NCBI GenBank assembly: GCA_035499215.1
Contig: DATJZH010000286.1
Location: 1 to 23,667 of the forward strand
DNA length: 23,667 nucleotides
Reading direction: 5' to 3'
From: DATJZH01 sp035499215
Lineage (GTDB): Bacteria; Actinomycetota; Actinomycetes; Streptosporangiales; Streptosporangiaceae
In this document: positions 1-5,796 of the stretch, piece after piece
Layout of the letters: the number at the start of each line of letters is the position of its first letter
How positions within the stretch are numbered: the stretch's first letter is position 1
Notes under the pieces: model-generated
Database searches by the model: none
The model's input: only the letters and a program-made list of their open reading frames with translations
Told to the model about the DNA's origin: nothing
Made by a program: the position numbers and the translations under genes

Positions 1-128
1 CCTTCAGCCACACGCGCCACCGGTTCTGACCTCCACGCCCCGCTCGAACGCAGGGATGCGCCGCAAGGGCCGTTAAACGAGCGCGGCAGGAACTCCATCG
101 GCGCTCACCAAGAATGAGGATTCGCCGG

Positions 129-446
129 TCACGGGAACAGGTGGCGCGTCACTATTCCACGACCGACGTCGCCGCCCAGCCGTAACGAAAAGCTGGAGCC
201 GATGTCAAAGTACTTGGCGACATCGTCACCGGCGAGCGCGGCGGTCAGCATTGCGGTGGCCGGCGGCTGCCGGCAGCGAGCCACCGCCGTTGTTGGTAAC
301 AAGGGCGCTGAAGAACTTGCGGTTGTGGTCTCCTGGTGCTCGCCATGCACCAGCATGCGCCGCATCTGGCCAGGCTGCACTTCGGCGAGTATGTCTTCAG
401 CGCCGGACCCGGTTGTGACCATGGCCTGGAATTTGTGCCAATGCAC
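129..446 (-). pseudogene. possible decayed small CDS, EF-Tu domain-III-like C-terminus
   Basis: An open frame of 105 codons beginning with GTG. The last ~35 residues (DVAKYFDIGSSFSLRLGGDV..GIVTR) read like a real protein end and have G/C-rich third positions. They loosely resemble the closing strand of EF-Tu-type beta-barrels (pattern: G..F.LR.GG..G.GIVT), but this is pattern memory, not an alignment. The middle (around 245-333) looks poorer in this frame; another minus frame there reads GDHNRKFFSALVTNNGGG, as if two compensating frameshifts had occurred. No function is assigned. It could equally be a chance ORF; the plus-strand ORF over the same place looks worse. Confidence 0.28.
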
Positions 447-575
447 TGTGCGCCACCTCAGCCGTCCGGAGCGGAGTTCTCGGATGTCGCCGCCGCGCCT
501 CCGGTGTTGCGATGACCGGAATTAATGATCTAAAGTGTACCAATCTCGACAGGACGATCGGCCTGCCGGCGCTAC

Positions 576-608
576 GCGGTGGTTAAATGGTGGTTAAGCG
601 GCTGTTAA
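576..608 (+). repeat. three 11-bp phased direct repeats ending in GTTAA
   Basis: Three adjacent 11-bp units, GCGGTGGTTAA (576-586), ATGGTGGTTAA (587-597) and GCGGCTGTTAA (598-608), followed by GCGGC. The 11-bp period puts each GTTAA on the same DNA face. This is the geometry of OmpR/PhoP-family operators: the Streptomyces PHO box is built of 11-bp direct-repeat units with a GTTCACC-like core. Here the core is GTTAAGC/GTTAAAT, so the regulator is not identified. The nearest genes are the possible minus-strand gene to the left and the small ORF starting at 820. The rest of 447-819 shows no convincing gene. Confidence 0.5.
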
Positions 609-819
609 GCGGCAGCGTCAGGTCTCGGCCGCCGAGCCCGCTGACGCCGGGCCTGCGGTTCGAGCCGGCTGGGCGCCGGCCCGGTGAGCGGCCCGGACCC
701 GGCGTGCTGGACGGCCCGCCGCCCGGCTGCTCGGCGCTTGCCCCGGTGTCGTGCCGCGGGCATCGCACTACGCTGGCCCGCGCCCGGGATGGGCCACGTC
801 AACCTTGAAAGGACTGGCA

Positions 820-1068
820 ATGGGAATTTTCGGCCATGACTACTACAGCCAGCCCCGGCCCGCGCCCGAGCCGGTGACGGTCACAGAAGCCAAGCCTCGC
901 GCGAGCGCAGGCCTGGTGGTTCCCTGTGACGGGTGCCACGCGACACACGCAAAGGTAGAAGTGATTACTGAGGCCGGCTCGGTATTCTTGTGCCAGCACC
1001 ACCACAGGAAGCACCGCGACTCCATCGTCGCAGCTGGTCACCTGATCCGGCAGCGGCTCTGGCATTGA
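820..1068 (+). CDS. small zinc-ribbon-like protein (DUF7455-type)
   Basis: Encodes 82 residues. I chose the ATG at 820 because GAAAGGA lies about 7 bases upstream and the upstream part of the frame is low-quality Arg/Pro-rich sequence. Residues ~35-60 hold CDGCHATHAKVEV...GSVFLCQHHHRKH: a CxxC followed after ~20 residues by CxHHxxxH. This matches the pattern of small actinobacterial proteins of the DUF7455 type (CDxCxAxA...FCxHHxxxH), thought to bind a metal through Cys and His. The N-terminus is short and Pro-rich with no signal peptide or membrane segment, so it is probably cytoplasmic. The role is unknown. It stands alone, with tandem repeats starting 35 bp after its stop. Confidence 0.75.
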   Translation: MGIFGHDYYSQPRPAPEPVTVTEAKPRASAGLVVPCDGCHATHAKVEVITEAGSVFLCQHHHRKHRDSIVAAGHLIRQRLWH

Positions 1069-1102
1069 TGACCGCCGCCGCCCGCCGGCCGCCAAGCGCC
1101 GG

Positions 1103-1159
1103 GCCTGTCGGAAAGCACTGAGCCTGTCGGAAAGCACTGAGCCTGTCGGAAAGCACTGA
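1103..1159. repeat. three perfect tandem 19-bp repeats
   Basis: GCCTGTCGGAAAGCACTGA occurs three times head to tail (1103-1121, 1122-1140, 1141-1159) with no mismatch. The array starts 35 bp after the stop at 1068 and ends 217 bp before the next gene. The unit has no internal dyad and is not coding in any frame I would accept. It may be a 3'-UTR element, a slippage-born minisatellite or protein-binding iterons. I saw no further copy in the window. Confidence 0.9.
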
Positions 1160-1375
1160 GCCGCCGCGCCGGCGCCGAGAGCCGAATGCTATTTTCGGGC
1201 GGCATGGTAAATGGGACGGGTCAATGTCGGTGGCCCCCGCTCATACTTGGGCAGCGCTGCCGGCCTGACCCCGGGCGCCGCCGTCCTGGTGCTGGCGGCG
1301 CGGCGGATCTGCGGAATCACGAGAACCTGGTGCTGGTCATCGCCGCTGCCGACGAGAGCGAGAGGGACGCTGAGT

Positions 1376-2272
1376 GTGTTGCCGAGGTGGGAGAACAGTC
1401 AGCTAGCGTTGCCCGTTGCGCACGGAACCGGCAACTGGATCGGCGCCGCCAGCGCCGTCATTTACCGTGACTACATCTACCTTGCCTATCGTGACAGGCA
1501 CCCGGTCGAACAGGGCCGGGGTAACCGCGTTTACGTCGCCCGCTCCCCGATTGACGATGGTATCCGTTTCGATACTTTGTGTGCCATCGACAAAGATGAC
1601 ATGGACGCAGAGTCATTGGAGCGCCCGGCTCTGGACGTGACGCCTGATGGTGAGTGGTTCCTGTATCTCAGCTGTGCCACGTTCAATTCTAAGCACTGGC
1701 GGATCGAGAGATTGCGCGCGGACGGCCCGCGCGATTTCAGTTCCCGCACTCGTCAGACTATCTTTCCTGGCAGCGCTGTCTTCGGTATTAAGGATCCGGT
1801 GCTCGTTCGTGGCAAGGGCCTGCGCATATGGGCAACGCTGCATCCACTGACCGAAGGCGACGAGAATGCCGACCAGATGACGAGCGTGGTCGCCTGCAAT
1901 TGCGAGCCCGTCATGGTGCCAGAGCCGGGAACCTGGTACAGCCGTGGCACGCGGATAACGGCAGTTGTTGGCGAGTATGCTTATTTCGACGGCCGCGCCT
2001 CGGCGAAGCAGAACTACGAAGAGCGAACCGGAATCGCCAAGTGGGACGGGTCGCGCTATATTCCGATCGCCGGCCCGGCGTCCAGTCCTTTCGGTGGCGG
2101 CGCACTGCGCTACGTTTCAGCCGTCGCGTTGCCGCATGGGCGCCTGCGTCTCTACTACGAAAGCGCGACTGAGTACGGTAGTCATGAATTGCGCACTGAG
2201 CTGCGCGTGAGCCGGCCTGACCCGCGGGGCGGGATCTCGTGCCAGGGATCCACCCGCGGGCCGGCGCCATGA
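1376..2272 (+). CDS. glycosidase-like five-bladed beta-propeller protein (GH43/GH32-like), hypothetical
   Basis: Encodes 298 residues from GTG 1376. This start has a purine-rich GAGAGGG 9 bases upstream and puts MLPRWENSQLALPVAHGTG at the N-terminus. The frame is open back to 1211, but that part reads as noise. Repeated propeller-like blocks are visible: IYLAYRDRHP near residues 31-40, then ESLERPAL, WFLYLSCAT, KHWRIERL, KDPVLV, LRIWATLHPL, AYFDGRA..NYEERTGIA and LRLYYES near the end. Arrangements of the type DP.V, FYDGR and ESLERP recall GH43/GH32/GH130-fold proteins, usually annotated only as hypothetical glycosidase-like. No signal peptide. Catalytic residues were not assigned. G+C is clearly lower than in the cob genes (45% by count in 1561-1620), suggesting separate ancestry. 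Its neighbours offer no pathway. Confidence 0.7.
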   Translation: MLPRWENSQLALPVAHGTGNWIGAASAVIYRDYIYLAYRDRHPVEQGRGNRVYVARSPIDDGIRFDTLCAIDKDDMDAESLERPALDVTPDGEWFLYLSCATFNSKHWRIERLRADGPRDFSSRTRQTIFPGSAVFGIKDPVLVRGKGLRIWATLHPLTEGDENADQMTSVVACNCEPVMVPEPGTWYSRGTRITAVVGEYAYFDGRASAKQNYEERTGIAKWDGSRYIPIAGPASSPFGGGALRYVSAVALPHGRLRLYYESATEYGSHELRTELRVSRPDPRGGISCQGSTRGPAP

Positions 2273-2290
2273 CGTCGGCCCCGCGCCGGT

Positions 2291-2312
2291 CTCCGCGGCG
2301 CTCGCCGCGGAG
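2291..2312 (+). terminator. perfect hairpin downstream of the glycosidase-like gene
   Basis: CTCCGCGGCG (2291-2300), two bases, then CGCCGCGGAG (2303-2312): a perfect 10-bp inverted repeat 19 bp after the stop at 2272. There is no T-run after it, as is common for actinobacterial terminators. Its position suits transcription termination or mRNA 3'-end protection. Confidence 0.5.
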
Positions 2313-2433
2313 CAATACTACCCGGTGCCGCGAGCCCACCCGGTCGCAAATCCGCGAGGCAGCCTCCGTCCGCCGCAAGGACCGCGGTGATGGCGCGGTG
2401 AATGGCGCAGGTTCAGGTCCATGAGGACCCCGT

Positions 2434-2457
2434 CGCCGCCCGGCCCGCCGGGCGGCG
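2434..2457. terminator. second perfect GC-rich hairpin
   Basis: CGCCGCCCGG (2434-2443), loop CCCG, then CCGGGCGGCG (2448-2457). The 10-bp stem is perfect with a tetraloop. No T-tract lies on either side. It could back up the hairpin at 2291 or end a minus-strand transcript coming from 2529-2771. Confidence 0.4.
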
Positions 2458-2528
2458 CGGTCAGTCCGTCCACCTCCGAATTGCCCTGAGTCACCCATCT
2501 CGCGGGGCCAGCAGCTGCCTGGCCGTGA

Positions 2529-2771
2529 TCACGGCAGCCTCGTGACAGCGAACTCCAGTCCGCTGGCCCGGTAATCATCCTCTAACTGGCGCAGCACGGC
2601 AGGCAGGTGGTAGCTGCACGCGGTGCGAGCGTGCTCGGGCAGCCCCGACTGCGGCGGCGGGCGGATACGGAACTCTGCTAAGTGTACGCAGCCACGGGAC
2701 GGGATTCCCGTTGGGTGCCTGACCTGACACGTACTGTGACTCATATACCGAATGTAAGTGCGTGCGCACAT
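2529..2771 (-). CDS. doubtful small ORF, unknown
   Basis: An 80-residue frame. Its C-terminal half (LPEHARTACSYHLPAVLRQL, then EDDYRASGLEF) is protein-like and has mostly G/C third positions. The N-terminal third has mixed codon use and there is no SD before either Met. No family recognised. It may be a remnant of a longer gene or a chance ORF. The 2273-2974 stretch is otherwise non-coding: hairpins at 2291 and 2434, a short palindrome at 2699-2711, direct repeats at 2797-2828 and a palindrome at 2918-2935. Confidence 0.2.
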   Translation of the reverse strand: MCARTYIRYMSHSTCQVRHPTGIPSRGCVHLAEFRIRPPPQSGLPEHARTACSYHLPAVLRQLEDDYRASGLEFAVTRLP

Positions 2772-2796
2772 GCCGGCAATAGGCTGGCAGCCGCAA

Positions 2797-2828
2797 CCGC
2801 GGCGAAGCGATGAGTCCGCGGCGAAGCG
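2797..2828 (+). repeat. 13-bp direct repeat upstream of cobD
   Basis: CCGCGGCGAAGCG occurs at 2797-2809 and again at 2816-2828, with 6 bp between copies (19-bp period, about two helical turns). It lies 147 bp before the proposed cobD start. It may be an operator-like element; no regulator can be named. Confidence 0.45.
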
Positions 2829-2917
2829 CCGGTGCGGAAGTGCCGCAAGCCGGGGGGCAGCGCCGGGCAGCCGCCGCCGGCTCCCGGCAGCCCGCCCGCT
2901 TGCCTGCGTTGCACGTA

Positions 2918-2935
2918 CCCGGGACAGGTCCCGGG
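2918..2935. promoter_or_regulatory. perfect palindrome just upstream of cobD
   Basis: CCCGGGAC-AG-GTCCCGGG is an 8+8 bp inverted repeat with a 2-bp centre, 39 bp before the proposed GTG of cobD at 2975. As RNA it would form a 7-bp stem with a CAGG loop; as DNA it could be an operator. A smaller inverted repeat, ACGGGA-T-TCCCGT, lies at 2699-2711. I found no convincing promoter; TTGGGT (2711-2716) with TACTGT (2732-2737) at 15-bp spacing is the best weak candidate. No cobalamin riboswitch signature was seen before cobD. Confidence 0.4.
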
Positions 2936-2974
2936 CCTGCGCGCCATTCCCCGGCTTGCCTATCCTGGCTTTCC

Positions 2975-3997
2975 GTGACCCGATCTCATGGATGGCCGTC
3001 GGCGCTGCGGCTTGCTGGCATCCGGCCGGAGCCGGCCTGGCCTGGCTGGCCGCTGGCGGGCGGCATCATTGCCGGGACTGTCCTGGACGCAGTGTTCGGT
3101 GACCCGCGGCGAGGGCATCCCGTGGCGCTCTTCGGGCGCGCCGCGCAGGCGCTGCAGGAGCGCGCGTACAGCGACAGCATTTCCAGCGGTGCCGGGTACG
3201 CGGCGTGCTGCGTGCTCGCTGCGATGGCGCCCGGCGTCCTGGCGCAGCACCTCACGCGGCGGCACCGCTGGCTCAGGCTCGCCGCGACTGCCGCGGCGGC
3301 CTGGACGGTGATCGGGTCGGCCTCGCTGACGTCCGAGGCCGAGCGGATCCGGAGCGCGTTGCAGGCCGGTGACATCGAGGTGGCTCGCGGCGCGCTGCCC
3401 AGCCTGTGCGGGCGTGATCCGCAAGGCCTCGACGAGCACGAACTGGCCCGCGCCGTGATCGAGTCGGTTGCCGAGAACGCCAGCGACGCGATTGTCGCGC
3501 CGCTGCTGTGGGGCGCGGTCGGCGGGCTGCCTGGCTTCCTCGGCTACCGGGCGGTTAACACGCTGGATTCGATGGTCGGCTACCGGTCCGCGCGATACGC
3601 GAGGTTCGGCTGGGCGTCCGCCCGGCTCGACGACGTGGTGAACTGGGCGCCCGCGCGGCTGACCGGGCTGCTGGCCGGCGGCCTGGCCGGGGTGGCGGGC
3701 GGGCGGGCGGCGCAGTCGTGGCAGGCGATGCGAACATACGGGTCGCACCACCCGAGCCCGAACGCCGGCCGGTGCGAGGCGGCCTTCGCCGGCGCGCTCG
3801 GCGTCACGCTCGGCGGGACCAACGCCTACGGCGGAGTGACGGAGAAACGGCAGCGACTGGGAGACGGCCGCACGCCGGAAGCGGCAGATATCGCCCGGGC
3901 CGTCCGGCTGTGCCGGGCGACGGCCGCGGCAGCTTCGATCATCGCGGCCGCGGCCGCGATGATCGCTGGGCGCGGCGCTGCAGGGACACCGGGGTGA
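2975..3997 (+). CDS. cobD: adenosylcobinamide-phosphate synthase CobD/CbiB
   Basis: CobD (CbiB) is an integral membrane protein that joins an aminopropanol (phosphate) arm to adenosylcobyric acid, giving adenosylcobinamide (phosphate). Seen here: LDAVFGDPRRGHPVALFGR near residues 33-51, the IESVAENASDAIVAPLLWG block, GYRAVNTLDSMVGY, SPNAGRCEAAFAGALGV and LGGTNAYGG, in family order, with several hydrophobic segments. From GTG 2975 the product is 340 residues, close to the family's usual ~310-330. The frame stays open back to 2810, but that part is Arg/Pro-rich noise. No good SD precedes 2975, so the start is uncertain. It ends in a GTGA overlap with cobQ, so the two are co-translated. In CobD/CbiB nomenclature this is the Pseudomonas CobD, not the Salmonella decarboxylase of the same name. 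Confidence 0.92.
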   Translation: MTRSHGWPSALRLAGIRPEPAWPGWPLAGGIIAGTVLDAVFGDPRRGHPVALFGRAAQALQERAYSDSISSGAGYAACCVLAAMAPGVLAQHLTRRHRWLRLAATAAAAWTVIGSASLTSEAERIRSALQAGDIEVARGALPSLCGRDPQGLDEHELARAVIESVAENASDAIVAPLLWGAVGGLPGFLGYRAVNTLDSMVGYRSARYARFGWASARLDDVVNWAPARLTGLLAGGLAGVAGGRAAQSWQAMRTYGSHHPSPNAGRCEAAFAGALGVTLGGTNAYGGVTEKRQRLGDGRTPEAADIARAVRLCRATAAAASIIAAAAAMIAGRGAAGTPG

Positions 3998-5514
3998 AGG
4001 GCGCGATCCTGGTCGCCGGGACGAGTTCCGACGCGGGCAAGAGCATGATTACCGCGGGGCTGTGCCGCTGGCTGCGGCGGCAGGGCGTATCCGTGGCTCC
4101 GTTCAAGGCGCAGAACATGTCCCTCAATTCGTTCGTCACAGCCGACGGCGCGGAAATCGGCCGGGCTCAGGCCATGCAGGCAGCCGCCGCGGGGATAGAG
4201 CCGCAGGCCCGGATGAACCCGGTGCTGCTCAAGCCAGGCAGCGGCCGGCGGACGCAGGTCGTGCTGCTCGGCCACCCTGTGGGCGAGGTCGACGCAGTCG
4301 AGTACCGCGAGCATAAGGCCCAGCTGCTTGAGGTGGCCCTGGACAGCCTGTCGCGGCTGCGCCGCGACTACGACGTGGTGATCTGCGAGGGCGCGGGCAG
4401 CCCGGCGGAGATCAACCTGCGGGCGACCGACATCGCGAACATGGGCCTGGCGCGGGCGGCCGAGCTGCCGGTGATCGTCGTCGGGGACGTCGACCGCGGC
4501 GGTGTGCTTGCCGCGATGCACGGCACGCTGGCCCTGCTCGAGCCCGCCGACCAGCGGCTGGTCGCGGGCTTCGTGATCAACAAGTTCCGCGGGGCGCCCG
4601 AGCTGCTGGCGAGCGGGGTGAACATGCTGCGCGGGCTTACCGGCCGTCACGTTCTGGGCGTCGTGCCCTTTACCGACGGCCTGTGGCTGGACATCGAGGA
4701 CTCCCTGAGCCTGGATGCCGGCCGTCACGTGACGGCTCTGCCGCCGCACGGCGCCGAGGTGCTCCGGGTCAGTGTCGTCCGGCTGCCGAGAATGAGCAAC
4801 GTGACCGACATCGACGCGCTGTCGGCGGAGCCGGGCGTGCTCGTCCGGCTGGCGACGACGCCGGCTGAACTGGCCGACGCTGACCTGGTCGTGCTGCCCG
4901 GTACCAGGGCCACCGTCGACGACCTGGCCTGGCTGAGGCAGCGCGGCCTGGCGGCGGCGATCACGGCGCGCGCCGGCAAGGGACTGCCGGTACTGGGCAT
5001 CTGCGGCGGCTACCAGATCCTCGGACGCGAGATCGACGACCAGATCGAGTCCCGCGCGGGCACGGTTCCCGGACTCGGCCTGCTGCCAGTGCGGGTCAGC
5101 TTCAGCCCGCGCAAGCGGCTGGCCAGGCCGGCCGGATCAGCCTGCGGCGCGCCGGTAGCGGCGTATGAGATCCATCACGGCGTCGTGACCGTCGAGGACG
5201 CCGGGGCCGCGTCTTTCCTCGATGGCTGCCGCGTTGCCGGTACCTGGGGAACAAGCTGGCACGGCACGCTGGAGAATGACGAGTTCCGCAGGGCCTTCCT
5301 GGCAGAAGTCGCAGGGCTCGCCGGGCGTGACTTCGCCGCCGCGCCGGACACGAGCTTCGCGGCGGCGCGCCAGGCGCACCTCGACGTGATGGGCGGCCTG
5401 GTAGCCGGGCACCTGGACACGGACGCGCTGACCCGGCTGATCGAGGACGGGCCGCCTGCCGGGCTGCCGGTCATCCCCCCGGCCGGCCCCGCCGCCAGCG
5501 CCTGCCGTCGCTGA
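3994..5514 (+). CDS. cobQ: cobyric acid synthase CobQ/CbiP
   Basis: This glutamine amidotransferase amidates side chains b, d, e and g of adenosylcobyrinic a,c-diamide to give adenosylcobyric acid, using ATP and glutamine. It has 506 residues, the normal size. The P-loop GTSSDAGKS is at residues 9-17, then FKAQNMSLNS (37-46), CEGAGSPAEINL (131-142), VVGDVDRGGV (162-171) and INKFRG (195-200). The C-terminal class-I-like GATase half has GICGGYQ with nucleophile Cys337, EIHHGVV (392-398) and WHG with His423. GTG 3994 is chosen because it overlaps the cobD stop (GTGA) and starts one residue before the conserved KGAILVAGTSSDAGKS. The tail after ~485 is Pro/Ala-rich and unconserved. Confidence 0.96.
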   Translation: MKGAILVAGTSSDAGKSMITAGLCRWLRRQGVSVAPFKAQNMSLNSFVTADGAEIGRAQAMQAAAAGIEPQARMNPVLLKPGSGRRTQVVLLGHPVGEVDAVEYREHKAQLLEVALDSLSRLRRDYDVVICEGAGSPAEINLRATDIANMGLARAAELPVIVVGDVDRGGVLAAMHGTLALLEPADQRLVAGFVINKFRGAPELLASGVNMLRGLTGRHVLGVVPFTDGLWLDIEDSLSLDAGRHVTALPPHGAEVLRVSVVRLPRMSNVTDIDALSAEPGVLVRLATTPAELADADLVVLPGTRATVDDLAWLRQRGLAAAITARAGKGLPVLGICGGYQILGREIDDQIESRAGTVPGLGLLPVRVSFSPRKRLARPAGSACGAPVAAYEIHHGVVTVEDAGAASFLDGCRVAGTWGTSWHGTLENDEFRRAFLAEVAGLAGRDFAAAPDTSFAAARQAHLDVMGGLVAGHLDTDALTRLIEDGPPAGLPVIPPAGPAASACRR

Positions 5515-5528
5515 CTTGACGCGCTCAG

Positions 5529-5543
5529 GCCTGCCGGGCAGGC
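5529..5543. other. short hairpin after cobQ
   Basis: GCCTGC-CGG-GCAGGC, a 6-bp stem, starts 14 bp after the cobQ stop. It overlaps a weak promoter-like pair, TTGACG (5516-5521) and CAGGCT (5539-5544) at 17-bp spacing. It could be an mRNA processing or partial termination point separating cobDQ from cobLMFK, or a chance structure in GC-rich DNA. Confidence 0.3.
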
Positions 5544-5606
5544 TCGGCACCACTGCCGCAGCCGCGACGGGCTCAGGCCGCATCAGGGTCTTGCGGGTCC
5601 GCCGCG

Positions 5607-5728
5607 ACCGGGCAGCGGGCCGGCGCGGCCATCGGCACGACATCAGGACGGCCGGGCGCGCCGATCCCGGCATGAGCCAGACGCAGGCGTCATGGCCGCT
5701 GCCGCCGGCAGCATGCCGAGGAAGGAGA
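5607..5728 (+). promoter_or_regulatory. cobL leader with B12-box-like element, hairpin and SD
   Basis: The 5515-5733 gap holds no gene. Read as RNA, 5607-5641 has CCGG...CCGGCGCGGCC..GGCAC, which loosely lines up with the P3-P4 part of the cobG riboswitch (CCGG...CCGGCGTGGTC..GCCAC). GAGCCAGAC at 5674-5682 is identical to the cobG B12 box. After it come a 6-bp hairpin, GCTGCC-GCC-GGCAGC (5698-5712), and a strong SD, GAGGAAGGAGA (5718-5728). The invariant GGTGxxAxTCC and CACTGT elements are not preserved, so this is at most a very diverged or decayed cobalamin riboswitch. Confidence 0.25.
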
Positions 5729-5733
5729 ATTCA

Positions 5734-5796
5734 GTGCGCGGTCTGGCTGGCCGGCTTCTGCCTGATCGCGGCCGCGGCGCGGCCGGTGCCCAGTGA
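5734..5796 (+). CDS. 20-codon leader ORF translationally coupled to cobL
   Basis: GTG 5734 lies 5 bases after the strong SD GAGGAAGGAGA. It opens a 20-residue Arg/Gly/Ala-rich reading frame (starting MRGLAGRLLPDRGRG) whose TGA (5794-5796) overlaps the GTG start of cobL at 5793. The cobL frame itself is closed by a TGA at 5763-5765, so the SD cannot serve an in-frame upstream cobL start. The likely role is to load ribosomes that then reinitiate at cobL; the peptide itself need not matter. The alternative is a chance frame in the leader. Confidence 0.45.
   Translation: MRGLAGRLLPDRGRGAAGAQ

Noticed and set aside
202..525. 107-codon plus-strand ORF
   Set aside because: Cys/Arg/Ser-rich, no motif, no SD; the minus-strand frame over the same region is more protein-like.
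2816..2900. Riboswitch-like GCCGGTGCGGAAGTGCCG before cobD
   Set aside because: There is a GGTG..AAGTGCC resemblance, but no CACTGT and no B12 box downstream, so the cobalamin riboswitch core is not supported.
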